A stretch of DNA of 64,000 nucleotides. Source: Candidatus Obscuribacter sp. (GTDB lineage Bacteria > Cyanobacteriota > Vampirovibrionia > Obscuribacterales > Obscuribacteraceae). The notes under the pieces are model-generated. The model was not told where the DNA came from and made no database searches. It saw nothing but the letters and a program-made list of their open reading frames with translations. The stretch spans positions 248,001 through 312,000 of the forward strand of contig JADJQZ010000001.1 of the NCBI GenBank assembly GCA_016712465.1, written 5' to 3'. Of the stretch, positions 16,347 through 25,565 are shown one piece after another (within the stretch, counting starts at the first letter, position 1; every line of letters starts with the position of its first letter). The position numbers were made by a program, and so were the translations under genes.

Positions 16347-17645
16347 TCAGCGCACCTGGTTTGGTCTTTCGTAGATCGCTTTGAAACTGTGATAAGCGGC
16401 CGTTTGCTGGAGGTTGCCTTCACTTTTGGTGAGCTTCAGTATGTCACCGACAGTGGTGCCTTTCATCGGTCTCAGATCGGCAGCCGTGAGCGGCGGGCGG
16501 CCCGGTGCTGATTCTATTACCTTGAGGAAGTCTCGGGCTCTCACTTGCATGAAAGCATCCACTGCATCAGGGCTGAAGTGCTTACCCTTACCGTTTTGCA
16601 ATAAGGTGTCCAGATCCTTGAGGCTCAGTCGCTCTCCAAAATTTCTGCCGCCGCGACTGTAATGTCTGCCGTAGGTGACGGCGTCCACTACGTCTACGAC
16701 GGCGAGGGCTTGAGTACTGGAGCGAATCTCCGAACCTTTCAGCCCGAGCGGATAGCCGCTGCCGTCGAAATGCTCGTGATGGCTGCCGGCCACCTCCGGC
16801 ACTTCCTTGAGCGCACCGCGGTAGGGCACGCTCTGCAACATGTTCTTGGACTCGATGGGATGCGCCCTCATGATGGCTTGCTCGATGGCGGTCAGTTCGT
16901 TTGGACTGTCAAGAATGGCCCGGTTGATGCAGCATTTGCCCACGTCGTGCATTTTGCCGCCATGAAAGGCCTCGTGCCCCTGCCAGGCAGGAATTTTCAT
17001 GCGACCGGCTGTCAGTTCGGCAAGTTTGGCCACGCGCAAGGAATGCTCTGCCGATTCAGGATGGTGGGCTTCCAGTTTCTTCAGGAGCAGGTTTTCTTTG
17101 TGGTAGACCGGTACCGTGCGCCAGCCTATGGCCCCGAGGCTGCCGCCCACGGTCATGGGGATGCTTGTGGCCAGCACGTCTCTCACTGTGCCGGTAAGTT
17201 GGCTCTCACTCTGGTAGTAGTTGGCTTCGCTCTGCCAGGCGTTTTTGTAGGCAGTCGTGACCTGATCTGACCCGGCTGCCACAGTGCTGACCAGGGCCAG
17301 GGTGTTGGCCAGACCAGCCACTTCCATGACGAGTTGGGGCAGACGCGTCTTGGGCTGCAGTGAGAGGGCGATGCCCATGGCCGCACCGCCCAGAGCTTTC
17401 AGGGCGGCATCCCCGGGGTCGGCTTTGATGGCTTCCACGGCCAGCACAGAACCGTCCTTGAGGGCGGCGGCAGTGAGGCGGGCTTCCCTCAAGACTTTGA
17501 TGGACAGATTCTCATCGTCAGCGGAAACGGGAGACACCGGCACTGTGTCGTGGCTTCCGGTGAGCGAGTAAAAGCCCGTCAGGGCTTTCTCATTATCGCT
17601 CTGCCGGGAAGGGGCAGCCATACTTGCTTCGGTGATTTCTTTCAC
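16347..17645 (-). CDS. HD-GYP domain phosphodiesterase-like protein
   Basis: A 432-residue protein. The C-terminal HD-GYP domain (about 190-390) shows the HD dyad in KMHDVGK (His233-Asp234), the HHEHFDGSGYP motif (289-299) and the DVVDA helix. These domains usually hydrolyse cyclic di-GMP. The N-terminal half contains Ala/Gly-rich hydrophobic stretches near 80-125 and 155-180 that may be membrane-associated; no sensor domain recognised. The start is GTG at 17645 with AAGGA 5 bases upstream, inside a 13-base direct repeat (TTTCACTGCTTCC twice). It lies upstream of the Ubl operon in the same direction, 454 bases away. Confidence 0.85.
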   Translation of the reverse strand: MKEITEASMAAPSRQSDNEKALTGFYSLTGSHDTVPVSPVSADDENLSIKVLREARLTAAALKDGSVLAVEAIKADPGDAALKALGGAAMGIALSLQPKTRLPQLVMEVAGLANTLALVSTVAAGSDQVTTAYKNAWQSEANYYQSESQLTGTVRDVLATSIPMTVGGSLGAIGWRTVPVYHKENLLLKKLEAHHPESAEHSLRVAKLAELTAGRMKIPAWQGHEAFHGGKMHDVGKCCINRAILDSPNELTAIEQAIMRAHPIESKNMLQSVPYRGALKEVPEVAGSHHEHFDGSGYPLGLKGSEIRSSTQALAVVDVVDAVTYGRHYSRGGRNFGERLSLKDLDTLLQNGKGKHFSPDAVDAFMQVRARDFLKVIESAPGRPPLTAADLRPMKGTTVGDILKLTKSEGNLQQTAAYHSFKAIYERPNQVR

Positions 17646-17893
17646 TGCTTCCTTTCACTGCTTCCTTTTCGCTTGCCCTCAGCGCATCGATACAGCCAGC
17701 CTGTGTTTTGCTAATAGATCATGCCCAGGCTGAGCCTACCTGAAACTTACCGGTATGAAAGGTGTGAAAGCAGCCTTTAATGGGTATAAGAGTAAATGCT
17801 GCCAGCAATGTAAGGTAATCCGCGGTCCGCCGGGCACTGACGGCGGTTGTGCGGAGGCTGCGGAGAGGGAATCAGGAATCCGGGAGGCTCATC

Positions 17894-18577
17894 ATGGGAA
17901 GGACCGACAGGCGTGACGCCATTGCCTTAGACAAGGCCTGCGAATTTTACCGGCAGCTGGTGGCTGATGGCTCCACAAGCGATGTTCACAAGCTTGCCAA
18001 TTCTCTTAAAACCGTCAATATGGCCCTGGAAGCTGCCGAGAAGGGCGAGTTGGAACTGACTATTCAGCTCTGGCAAAAGATCAGGCAAGCCCTTTTTGAC
18101 AATCTGCTCACTGGATTTCCTTCGCACATTGTGGCCATCACCGCTGATGGGCGGGTCTTATCGGAGAAGGAAGCCCTGCCCGATGATTGCCTGCTTGAGC
18201 TATATCCTGAGGGCTTGCGGCGCGCGGATGATTCTTTCACAGCCCGGTACCGCGACTTGCATCCCCACACCAGGGGGCTTTTGGACCGGGTCTGGCGCGA
18301 GCGCGGCCCCAGTCTGCGGCGAGAAGATTTTGCCCTGGCCGGAGCTGCTGCAGCGGCGGCCGGTTGTGAAGGCGGCGTCTGTGCCATGCGACCCAATTCT
18401 TTCGTGCTCGGGGCCGATGTACTGACGGCGGAGGCTCAAAACGGCAGGCAGAAAGCTTACCGCGAATACTGGCGCCTCTACTGGCAGTCCTATTGCAGTT
18501 CTCATGCCCGGGAGAAGCAGTACCTGGTCAGGCAGATGGCCTCCCTGGAAGCGGTCTGGGGCAATTTAAACTACTAA
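17894..18577 (+). CDS. Hypothetical protein (227 aa)
   Basis: No family recognised. The soluble, mostly helical protein has an Ala-rich stretch (ALAGAAAAAAGCEGG) and a Tyr/Trp-rich C-terminal region (YREYWRLYWQSYC). An open frame extends to 17849, but the ATG at 17894 has GGGAGG 7 bases before it. It is followed 55 bases later by a TauE/SafE-type permease gene. Confidence 0.65.
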   Translation: MGRTDRRDAIALDKACEFYRQLVADGSTSDVHKLANSLKTVNMALEAAEKGELELTIQLWQKIRQALFDNLLTGFPSHIVAITADGRVLSEKEALPDDCLLELYPEGLRRADDSFTARYRDLHPHTRGLLDRVWRERGPSLRREDFALAGAAAAAAGCEGGVCAMRPNSFVLGADVLTAEAQNGRQKAYREYWRLYWQSYCSSHAREKQYLVRQMASLEAVWGNLNY

Positions 18578-18632
18578 CCGCCGATTCATTTTTCCACTCT
18601 GAATCAGCGCCGGCTGATGCTAAGATGGGCGC

Positions 18633-19418
18633 GTGGTTGCTTCAGAAATTACGGTGGAAATTCTTAAAGCCTTGCTGGTGGTGGCGGTGGCCTTCCTCTA
18701 TGCCGCCGTGGGCCACGGTGGTGCCACCGGTTATGTGGCCTGCCTCGGCTTATTCGGCCTGTCCCATGAGACCATCGCCGGCACTGCCCTGATGCTTAAC
18801 ACCGTGGTGGCCGGGCTTGCGCTTTTCGCCTATGCCCGGGCCGGATACTTGCGCTACCGACTGGCTCTCCCCTTCATGCTCAGTTCGGTGCCGCTGGCCT
18901 TCTGGGGTGCTCAACTCTCTCTCAATAAGCAGGTTTTCGCCTATATATTGGCTTTCACCCTGCTTCTTTCAGCGCTTCGCTTTCTCTTCATAAATGAGCC
19001 CCGGGCTGCCACCAGCCAGCAGACGCCGTCGATATCGGAAGAAACTTTCCATCTACCTTCCTTGCCTCTGGCTCTCGGGGTGGGCGGAGTGCTTGGTCTG
19101 GTCTCCGGTATCGTTGGTATCGGCGGTGGTGTGTTTTTGAGTCCTCTGATTCTTTTGAAGAAGTGGGGTTGTATGAAGCAAACAGCCGCTGCATCGGCAC
19201 TTTTCATAGTGGCAAATTCCATCAGCGGACTACTGTCGAGGGGGCTTGCCGGTACCCTGCATTTTTATCAACTGTTTCCCTATCTGCCCCTGGCCATAGT
19301 TGCCGCCCTGGCCGGTTCTTATCTTGGTGCCAGGCGCTTTTCCAGTCGGGGCCTGCAGCGCATTCTGGCCGTGGTGCTCTTGCTGGCTGCCTTCCGTCTC
19401 TTTCTTCCGGCCCGGTAA
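18633..19418 (+). CDS. TauE/SafE-family membrane permease
   Basis: A 261-residue protein with about eight membrane spans in two homologous halves. The first half carries FLYAAVGHGGATGYVA and the second GLVSGIVGIGGGVFLSPLILL. These paired G-rich motifs define the TauE/SafE (DUF81) family of sulfite/sulfonate-type anion exporters. Substrate unknown. The start is GTG at 18633 with no strong ribosome site, so translation may depend on the preceding gene. Confidence 0.85.
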   Translation: MVASEITVEILKALLVVAVAFLYAAVGHGGATGYVACLGLFGLSHETIAGTALMLNTVVAGLALFAYARAGYLRYRLALPFMLSSVPLAFWGAQLSLNKQVFAYILAFTLLLSALRFLFINEPRAATSQQTPSISEETFHLPSLPLALGVGGVLGLVSGIVGIGGGVFLSPLILLKKWGCMKQTAAASALFIVANSISGLLSRGLAGTLHFYQLFPYLPLAIVAALAGSYLGARRFSSRGLQRILAVVLLLAAFRLFLPAR

Positions 19419-19513
19419 AGTGGCGACCATTTTGCAAGACTGTGTGTTTGCACAGAGCTTTGCCGGCTTTTGCATTTTAAGCTTGCCTGCATGAGCAGTC
19501 GGGAGTGAATGTC

Positions 19514-20056
19514 ATGGTCAGCGCAGCATACGTAAACAATACAGCCAGGGTGATCTGGCAAAACTATTATGATGTGGCGGCGGTGGCTGCCTCGTCGGGT
19601 AACTGGGGGACGGCTTCCCTCATGTACCGGGAATCTCTCTCCACTGCCACCGAGGCAGGCTTAACGGAGGAAGAAGCTTTTACCTGTCACGGTTTAGCCC
19701 TGGTATTGTTGCAGACCCGGCAGAGCGAAGAAGCCGAACGTTTTTTGCGGCGGGCCATTCGGCTCTACTCTCTACTTACGCCTCTTGCCGCAAGGGGGCT
19801 TGCTTCTGTGGTGTCGGTGCTGGCCGACCTTTACACAGCCCGCAATGCCGATGAGAGAGCCTTGCCCCTTTTGAAGATGTGCGAGCGCTCCATCACCACG
19901 GTTTACGGCGTGCAGGCGCCGGAACTTTTGCCCATCGTCAGCCGTATGGCCCTTATCTACAACCGGCATAGCCAGCACGGTAAGGCCGAGGAATGCGTCA
20001 AGCATTATCGAAGCTTGAAAGAAAAGCTTCTGTTCAATCCCGCTTCTCAAGCTTGA
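19514..20056 (+). CDS. TPR-repeat protein
   Basis: A 180-residue soluble protein of three to four tetratricopeptide-like repeats (e.g. WGTASLMYRESLSTATEAG, SEEAERFLRRAIRLYSLL and HGKAEECVKHYRSLKEKL). A protein-interaction role is likely; partner unknown. The ATG at 19514 has GGAG 8 bases upstream; a GTG at 19505 is a weaker alternative. Its 3' end overlaps the convergent ABC transporter gene by 23 bases. Confidence 0.7.
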   Translation: MVSAAYVNNTARVIWQNYYDVAAVAASSGNWGTASLMYRESLSTATEAGLTEEEAFTCHGLALVLLQTRQSEEAERFLRRAIRLYSLLTPLAARGLASVVSVLADLYTARNADERALPLLKMCERSITTVYGVQAPELLPIVSRMALIYNRHSQHGKAEECVKHYRSLKEKLLFNPASQA

Positions 20057-21875
20057 GGGGCTCTTCTTCTTGCTGGTTTCGCCCCTTGAACTGCCTGGCG
20101 GCAAGCTCAGCATATTTGCCCCGGGCCAGCATAAGCTCACGATGCGTACCGCTTTCTACAATTTTACCGTGGTCGAGCACGATAATTTTGTCGGCATCTT
20201 CCACGGTCGATAGCCGGTGCGCGATGACCAGACTGGTTCTGCCCCGTGTCAACTCTTTCAAGGCTTTTTGAATGGCTTCTTCGCTGACGCTGTCGAGGGC
20301 GCTGGTGGCCTCGTCGAGAATCAGTATGGCCGGGTTCTTCAAAATCACTCGGGCGATGGAGAGTCTTTGCCTTTCGCCGCCGCTCAGCTTGTAGCCGCGC
20401 TCGCCCACCGTCGTTTGATAGCCGTCAGGCAAAGACATGACCAGATCATGGATATGAGCCAGACGCGCTGCTTCTTCTATTTCTTCCCGGCCGGCCTGAG
20501 GTTTGGCGTAACGCAAATTGGCTTCGATGGTGTCGTGAAAGAGATAAGTTTCCTGGGTGACCATACCGATATGCGCACGCAGGGAGGAGAGTTTGTAGGT
20601 CTTGATGTTCTTGCCGTCCAGCTTGATTTCGCCTGCCGCAATCTCGTGGAAGCGAGGAATGAGGTTGGCCAGCGAGGTCTTGCCTGCGCCGGAATGACCG
20701 ACCACGGCCAGCACTTTTGAGGGCTCGATACGAAAGGATATATCCTCCAGGGTGGGTCTTTCGCTGTTGTATGAGAAGCTCACCTGGTCGAATTCCAACT
20801 CACCTTTTACCGACGGAGGCAGGTCTTCGCCGCACTGCTCTTCTTCGGGCAGATCCAGGTATTCGAAGATGCGCTCAAACACAGCAAGGGCGGAGGCAAT
20901 CTGCACCTGCACCCCCGACAGAGAAGTGACCGGTGTATAAAGCCTGGAAAGAAGTGCCACAAAAGCCGTGACCGTGCCCAGACCCAGGGCTCCGTCGATG
21001 ACTAGTTTGCCGCCCAGGAACCAGATCAAAGCCGGACCTATGACGGCCATGGTGACGATGATCATGAAAAACCAGCGTCCGATCATAGCCAGGTCGATTT
21101 CCATCTTCATCAGTTCGCCCGCCATTTTTGCGAACTTGCTGCGCTCCGTATCTTCCGAGCTGAACAGTTTCAGTAGTGTTATGCCTGATATGGAGAGCGT
21201 CTCTTGAATGAGGCTGGCCAGCTCATCGCGCTTTTTACGGTTGGCTTTTCTGGTCACGTACATTTTGCGTCCCACCGGCCAGAGGGGCAAAATCATCATG
21301 GGTAGGACAGCCAGAGAAAGGAGGGTGAGGCGCCAGTCCAGGACGAACATTGCCACTATGGTGGTGGCTAAGACGAAGCAGTTGCTGACGATTGTCACCA
21401 GGGTGCCGGAGACCAGGTCGTCCACCGAATCTACATCGGTGGAAACGCGGTTGACTATCTCGCCGGTGCGGGTGGAAGCGAAGAAATCCAGAGGCAATCT
21501 GTGCAGATGGGAGACCAGTTGTACGCGCAGGTCGCGCATGATACCTTCGCCCATCTGGTGATTCTGGTAGCCCTGGAAGACGCCCAGAAGACCCATCAAG
21601 AGAGCCGATAAGGTCATTGCTCCCGTGTATGCCAGGAGTTCCGGCAGGCTCTTATGAGGTAAGGCGCGATCTACTATCCAGGCCACCATCAGTGGTGGTA
21701 CCAGACCCAGGGCAGATGAGACGGCGATGCAAGAGAGGACTCTCAGCTCTTGTGCCCGGTAGGGGCGAAAAAGGGCGCGGATGCGACGCCAGTCGGCCTG
21801 CCTTTTAAGCTTGGCCTTGTCTGGGTTGAACATGCCCGACCACATGAGGAAAACTGGCGGTCCGCCGCTGTACAT
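20034..21875 (-). CDS. ABC exporter, MsbA-like half transporter
   Basis: A 613-residue fusion of a six-span membrane domain (about residues 40-320) and an ATPase domain. Walker A GHSGAGKT (393-400), Q-loop Gln441, signature LSGGERQ (498-504), Walker B ILILDEA (517-523) and switch His553 are all present, so the transporter should be active as a homodimer. It could export lipid, peptide or drug. Starts at Met11 or Met15 are also possible; the first residues (MYSGGPPVFLMW) are unusual. It runs convergently with the TPR gene. Confidence 0.9.
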   Translation of the reverse strand: MYSGGPPVFLMWSGMFNPDKAKLKRQADWRRIRALFRPYRAQELRVLSCIAVSSALGLVPPLMVAWIVDRALPHKSLPELLAYTGAMTLSALLMGLLGVFQGYQNHQMGEGIMRDLRVQLVSHLHRLPLDFFASTRTGEIVNRVSTDVDSVDDLVSGTLVTIVSNCFVLATTIVAMFVLDWRLTLLSLAVLPMMILPLWPVGRKMYVTRKANRKKRDELASLIQETLSISGITLLKLFSSEDTERSKFAKMAGELMKMEIDLAMIGRWFFMIIVTMAVIGPALIWFLGGKLVIDGALGLGTVTAFVALLSRLYTPVTSLSGVQVQIASALAVFERIFEYLDLPEEEQCGEDLPPSVKGELEFDQVSFSYNSERPTLEDISFRIEPSKVLAVVGHSGAGKTSLANLIPRFHEIAAGEIKLDGKNIKTYKLSSLRAHIGMVTQETYLFHDTIEANLRYAKPQAGREEIEEAARLAHIHDLVMSLPDGYQTTVGERGYKLSGGERQRLSIARVILKNPAILILDEATSALDSVSEEAIQKALKELTRGRTSLVIAHRLSTVEDADKIIVLDHGKIVESGTHRELMLARGKYAELAARQFKGRNQQEEEPLKLEKRD

Positions 21876-22064
21876 CTTTAGGTGCCCCCTGGTTGTAGCC
21901 GGTCGATTGCTACTGATTCCGCTTGGTTTATATTACTAGCTTTGCCCCCTGCGGGTGTCAGGCTTCGCCCTGCCCGTGATTGTACTACGGGAAGCAATAC
22001 TATAGAGCATAAGAGAAAATTCGAAAAAAGAAAGCCGCTTCTGAGGGCGGCAGAGGAAGAAGGG

Positions 22065-22088
22065 AGGAGGAACGCAGGCGTTCCTCCT
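22065..22088. terminator. Strong hairpin between ABC exporter start and GC-rich cassette
   Basis: A perfect 11-bp stem (AGGAGGAACGC with GCGTTCCTCCT) and 2-base loop. No T-tract follows closely, so it may act as an mRNA 3' stabiliser or insulator. Confidence 0.5.
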
Positions 22089-22119
22089 GGAAGTCGGCCG
22101 TCAGGCAAGACTTGCTTCA

Positions 22120-22150
22120 GAAGACCGGAGCGTTTCCGCTTCCGGTCTTC
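22120..22150 (-). terminator. Hairpin downstream of the GC-rich 165-aa gene
   Basis: A 10-bp stem (GAAGACCGGA with TCCGGTCTTC) lies 18 bases after the stop of the gene at 22169 on the minus strand. It is a probable transcript end, although the following T-tract is weak. Confidence 0.55.
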
Positions 22151-22168
22151 CTTTCAGGCTGCCCTGGC

Positions 22169-22666
22169 TTATTGGTAGGGCTTGTACTCGCGGGGCAGCA
22201 CCTTGGTGGCGCCGGCGGGCAGGTCGCCCACGTTGGTGAAGCGGTAGTTGAACTTGACCATGGCAGCGTTGTACTCGGCGGCCAGGTTGTTGTAGTTGGC
22301 CTTCAGGCCGGCCACTTCGGTCTGCCACAGGTTGTACTGCTCGACGTCGGCGCGCACCCACTGGTTGCGGGGAACGCCCTTGTAGCCGTCGTCCATGGCC
22401 TTGATGCGGGCCTGGGCGGCGTCGATGTTGGCCACCTTGGCGTCGAGCTGGGCGCTGGCGTCCTTGAACCACTCGTACTTCTTGAGCAGCGCCGAGGGGC
22501 TGAACTCGTCCTGCACCACCTTGCCCGCGTCGGAGAACCAGCCGGCGGTGTAGCTGAGGATGCCGCCGAAGCAGGCGAGGGCGAAGACGATGAGGATGAT
22601 CTTGACGCCGTAGCTGACGGGGCCCTTGCTGTTGTTGGGGTCGAGGTTGTTCCAGTTGTCGCGCAT
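22169..22666 (-). CDS. Single-span membrane protein, GC-rich cassette
   Basis: No confirmed family. The 165-residue protein has a membrane segment at residues 20-40 and then a heptad-rich helical region. Its ALLKKYEWFKDASAQLDAKV motif and WQTEVAGLKANYNNLAAEYN helix look like small membrane proteins I recall from phage and plasmid genomes. Codon use is strongly G/C-ending, unlike the genes on either side. It follows the two lipoprotein-like genes in the same direction (gap 111 bases). Function unknown. Confidence 0.7.
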   Translation of the reverse strand: MRDNWNNLDPNNSKGPVSYGVKIILIVFALACFGGILSYTAGWFSDAGKVVQDEFSPSALLKKYEWFKDASAQLDAKVANIDAAQARIKAMDDGYKGVPRNQWVRADVEQYNLWQTEVAGLKANYNNLAAEYNAAMVKFNYRFTNVGDLPAGATKVLPREYKPYQ

Positions 22667-22777
22667 GATGTTTTCCTTCAGGTGTTTGGGAGATGGAAAG
22701 GTTGAACGGAAACGGAGGCTGACCTGTTTGTCAGGACGCCCCGGAAACTGAGGTTGGGTTGGGTTGCAGTTGCGCGC

Positions 22778-23362
22778 TCAGCGCTTCTCTTGCGGAGCGC
22801 TGGCCGGCGCCGCGGACTGCGTGGGGCTTGCGGTCAGCTCCATGTTGATGATGACGGAGCGCACCTGCACGGGCTGGTCGGAGATGTGGATGATCTGACC
22901 GCCGGTGAAGTAGTGCTGGTGGTAGCGGCCCTGGGAGTCGAACCAGTAGATGTACTCGGCCGAGTCACCGTAGGTGCCGTCGTCCTGCAGCACCTCGCTG
23001 GTGTAGTGGCGCTCGTTGCCGATCTGCACGTCGAAGCCGCGGGTGGAGTTGTTCACGGTCTTGGGGCTGAGGCGCTTGCCCGAAGAGGTGACCTTGCCCT
23101 GCACCGTGGAGTAGATGATCACCTGGCCCGATTCCGGGGCGATGATGTAGAGGTGCTTGACCGAGCCGGGGGTGTTGTCCATCTTGAGGCGGCCGGCGAT
23201 GTTGTTCTGCTCGACGGTGCGGCCGGTGTTGGGGTCCACGGCCACCTGCACGGTAGCCTTCTGCACGCCCGATGCCGACTGGGGCGGGGCGTCTTCGTTG
23301 CAGCCGGCCAGGAGGAGACCGCTGGCGGCCACGATGGCGAGGAGGGAGAGAGTGCGCTTCAT
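22778..23362 (-). CDS. Lipoprotein of the GC-rich cassette
   Basis: A 194-residue protein with a lipoprotein signal (lipobox LLAG-Cys21). The mature part contains SVKHLYIIAPESGQVIIYST, GKVTSSGKRLSP, a DDGTYG turn, YWFDSQGRYHQHY and GGQIIHISDQP. This block is shared with the neighbouring 23420 gene, so the two are paralogs. Proteins with this block occur, to my recollection, in tailed phages. GC-rich codons suggest a foreign origin. Biochemical role unknown. Confidence 0.8.
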   Translation of the reverse strand: MKRTLSLLAIVAASGLLLAGCNEDAPPQSASGVQKATVQVAVDPNTGRTVEQNNIAGRLKMDNTPGSVKHLYIIAPESGQVIIYSTVQGKVTSSGKRLSPKTVNNSTRGFDVQIGNERHYTSEVLQDDGTYGDSAEYIYWFDSQGRYHQHYFTGGQIIHISDQPVQVRSVIINMELTASPTQSAAPASAPQEKR

Positions 23363-23419
23363 TTCAGGTTTCCTTCAGGAAATGGTTGAGGTTGAGAACT
23401 CTGGATGTGCCGCAGGCGC

Positions 23420-23989
23420 TCAGCGCTTGCCGGCCGCGATGTCGGCGTTGATGATGACCCGCTTGTTGGCCAGGGGCTGGTCCACGATGGCGATGATCTG
23501 GCCGTCGGTGAAGAAGTGCTGGTGGTAGCGGCCCTGGGCGTCGAACCAGTAGAGGTAGGGCGCCGATGAGCCGTAGGTGCCGTCGTCCTGCATGATCTCG
23601 GTGGTGACGTACTCGGCGCCGCCGATCAGCACCCGCTGACCTTCGTAGTGGACGCAGTCTTTGCCGCAGTCGTACTTCTCGATGGTGCTGCGTGGGGTGA
23701 GGCGCTTGCCGCCGGAGGTGACCTTGCCCTGCACCGTGGAGTACAGGATGGCCACACCGCTTTTGGGCGCGATCACGTAGAGATGCTTGAGCGAGCCGGG
23801 CAGATTGTCGCGCTTGTAGCGTTCGGCGATGTTGTCCTGCTCAGTGGTTTGGCCGGTGGCGGGGTTCGGCTTGATCTCGATCTGGATGGGCCGCACATTG
23901 GACGATGAGCTTGTGTCCGCGTTGGCCGCCGGCAACAGCATGGTACTGCTGAGGGCAGCCAGAACGGCGATTGTTCGCAGTCTGTTCAC
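23420..23989 (-). CDS. Secreted paralog of the cassette lipoprotein
   Basis: A 189-residue paralog of the 22778 gene product: SLKHLYVIAPKSGVAILYST, GKVTSGGKRLTP, DDGTYG, YWFDAQGRYHQHF and DGQIIAIVDQP recur in the same order. It has a Sec signal (cleavage likely after LLPAANA) but no lipobox. A short Cys-containing insert (YDCGKDC) is unique to it. The start is the GTG at 23989, with AAGGAG 7 bases upstream. The frame is open 51 bases further. It is 57 bases before the lipoprotein gene. Confidence 0.75.
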   Translation of the reverse strand: MNRLRTIAVLAALSSTMLLPAANADTSSSSNVRPIQIEIKPNPATGQTTEQDNIAERYKRDNLPGSLKHLYVIAPKSGVAILYSTVQGKVTSGGKRLTPRSTIEKYDCGKDCVHYEGQRVLIGGAEYVTTEIMQDDGTYGSSAPYLYWFDAQGRYHQHFFTDGQIIAIVDQPLANKRVIINADIAAGKR

Positions 23990-24362
23990 TGGGTAGCTCC
24001 TTGTAAAAAGCTGTGATAACTCGCGCCATCGCTCGACCAAGGCAGGCAGGCTTCTGGGTGAATGGATTCTTCCAGCGCCTACAGTTGCGCGCAGCCTGAT
24101 ACGACCAAGCCGGGGCTTGAGTGCGAGGGAGAGGCTGAGGGCATTGCTGCCAGTGGTTCCGCAAAATGACTACCCAAGCTAAGTCTGACGGCATTGTCGC
24201 CGTTTATCAGCGGATTGCAGATTCGCATTGGATATAACCTTTAAATACCCGATCTAGCTTTTCTTCCGCATTTTTCTTGCCTCCGGCTCGAATTTAGAAC
24301 AGGCGCTACGGCAACGGCCCTGTTTCAAGGCAGGGCTAACATTTACAGAGAAGCATCTCTTT

Positions 24363-25562
24363 CTATGGCGAATGGCAACGCGGCCGGTTTCCGCTTAGAT
24401 CCGCCGCCACTTGCAGGGACACCAGAGCTTGAGTCAAAGCCTTCTGTAGTGCTGGTTTCAGAGCCCTCTTGTAGTAGCATTGAAATATGTTGTGAGCAAT
24501 CATGCAAAGCAAGAAGAAGTTGCGAATGGCTCCTGGACTATGTTTGTAAATATGATCGCTGTGCCAGCGGTTGGTGAGTTCGTTGAAGCCTTCGTTTTCA
24601 ATGCTCCAGCGTGAATGGCCAAGGGCCTGCACAGCTCTAGTACCTGCCCTTATCGGCGGAAGGGAAGTAATCCACATCCAAGTGTTTGTTCTGACATGGA
24701 GGGACGAATCAAGCTGAGACTTGAATGTTGTGGATTCTTCAGATTTGACAATGCGCAATGCTCTAGACACATCCGGCATGCGAAAGTCTTCTTCATCCCG
24801 GCAGGTAAATGATTTGGAGCCATTTTCGAAGCTCAACGATGGTTCGCAATTGGCGAAAGCAAAGTCGGCTTGCTGGTGGATATTGGTGCGCTCATTTTTC
24901 AAAACCGTGACTACATGCTTGCCCGAGTCGAGGATCATGTTAATGAAAGGGGCGTTGGTGTAGAGTGCATCACCAAGCACCACATCAAATGCACGAGGGT
25001 AGTTTCTCACTACTCGCTCATACAGCCGCTTGGCCACTGTTAATTCACCTTCTCCAGGGCATTGCTCTTCCGCGTCTACCAGAAAAGAGAAATTGTCGAA
25101 AATCAGTTGAGCTGTGACATTACGGTGGTAGTACTGAATTTTGCCATCGATATCGCGCTCAAGACAGCCATGGCAGCGCTGATTGTAGGTGCAGTGAGAT
25201 TCGTGACCATCAAGAGCAAGCGCAATGAGACCGTGGGGCGGAGTAACAAGCTGCTTGCTTCTCTTCATGCACGAGTAGAGCATCTTCTGGAAAGTGCGCA
25301 GCGAGCTGGAATCGAGAACATCCACAACACGTCCTATGGTATCGGCACTGACTGAGCAGCCGGGAAGATTCTTCCAGGAGGCAAGATGATTGAGCTTCTC
25401 CAGGGCATTGAGGCTGCCGAGGCGAGCGAAGAACATCTCAAGCACGGCGGTTACTACATCGGCGGTAGGCACGTGCGACCAGCGGCGGTGGTCTCGAACT
25501 CCGGTGACAAGCTCGCCCAGATGCAATTGCTTGTCTGCGTAGCGCAGCAATCGCTCAAGCAT
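24363..25562 (-). CDS. DDE transposase (IS4-like)
   Basis: A 399-residue transposase. The catalytic core is recognisable: first Asp in ALALDGHES, second Asp in VVLGDALYTNAPF, and the C-terminal Glu in HSRWSIENEGFNELTNRWH (the Y/W-x2-E region of IS4-group enzymes). A zinc-like CTYNQRCHGC cluster follows the first Asp. It starts 3 bases after the stop of the accessory gene, with GGGAG 9 bases before the ATG, so translation is coupled. It appears intact. Confidence 0.88.
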   Translation of the reverse strand: MLERLLRYADKQLHLGELVTGVRDHRRWSHVPTADVVTAVLEMFFARLGSLNALEKLNHLASWKNLPGCSVSADTIGRVVDVLDSSSLRTFQKMLYSCMKRSKQLVTPPHGLIALALDGHESHCTYNQRCHGCLERDIDGKIQYYHRNVTAQLIFDNFSFLVDAEEQCPGEGELTVAKRLYERVVRNYPRAFDVVLGDALYTNAPFINMILDSGKHVVTVLKNERTNIHQQADFAFANCEPSLSFENGSKSFTCRDEEDFRMPDVSRALRIVKSEESTTFKSQLDSSLHVRTNTWMWITSLPPIRAGTRAVQALGHSRWSIENEGFNELTNRWHSDHIYKHSPGAIRNFFLLCMIAHNIFQCYYKRALKPALQKALTQALVSLQVAADLSGNRPRCHSP

Positions 25563-25565
25563 TTA

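Noticed and set aside
16079..16423. 114-residue minus-strand open frame between the HD-GYP and Ubl genes
   Set aside because: It overlaps the end of the HD-GYP gene, has no ribosome site, and its residues are not protein-like.
22112..23389. Plus-strand open frames across the GC-rich cassette
   Set aside because: Low-complexity Val/Gly/Leu-rich products typical of antisense frames in GC-rich DNA. The minus-strand frames have signal peptides, a lipobox and paralogy.
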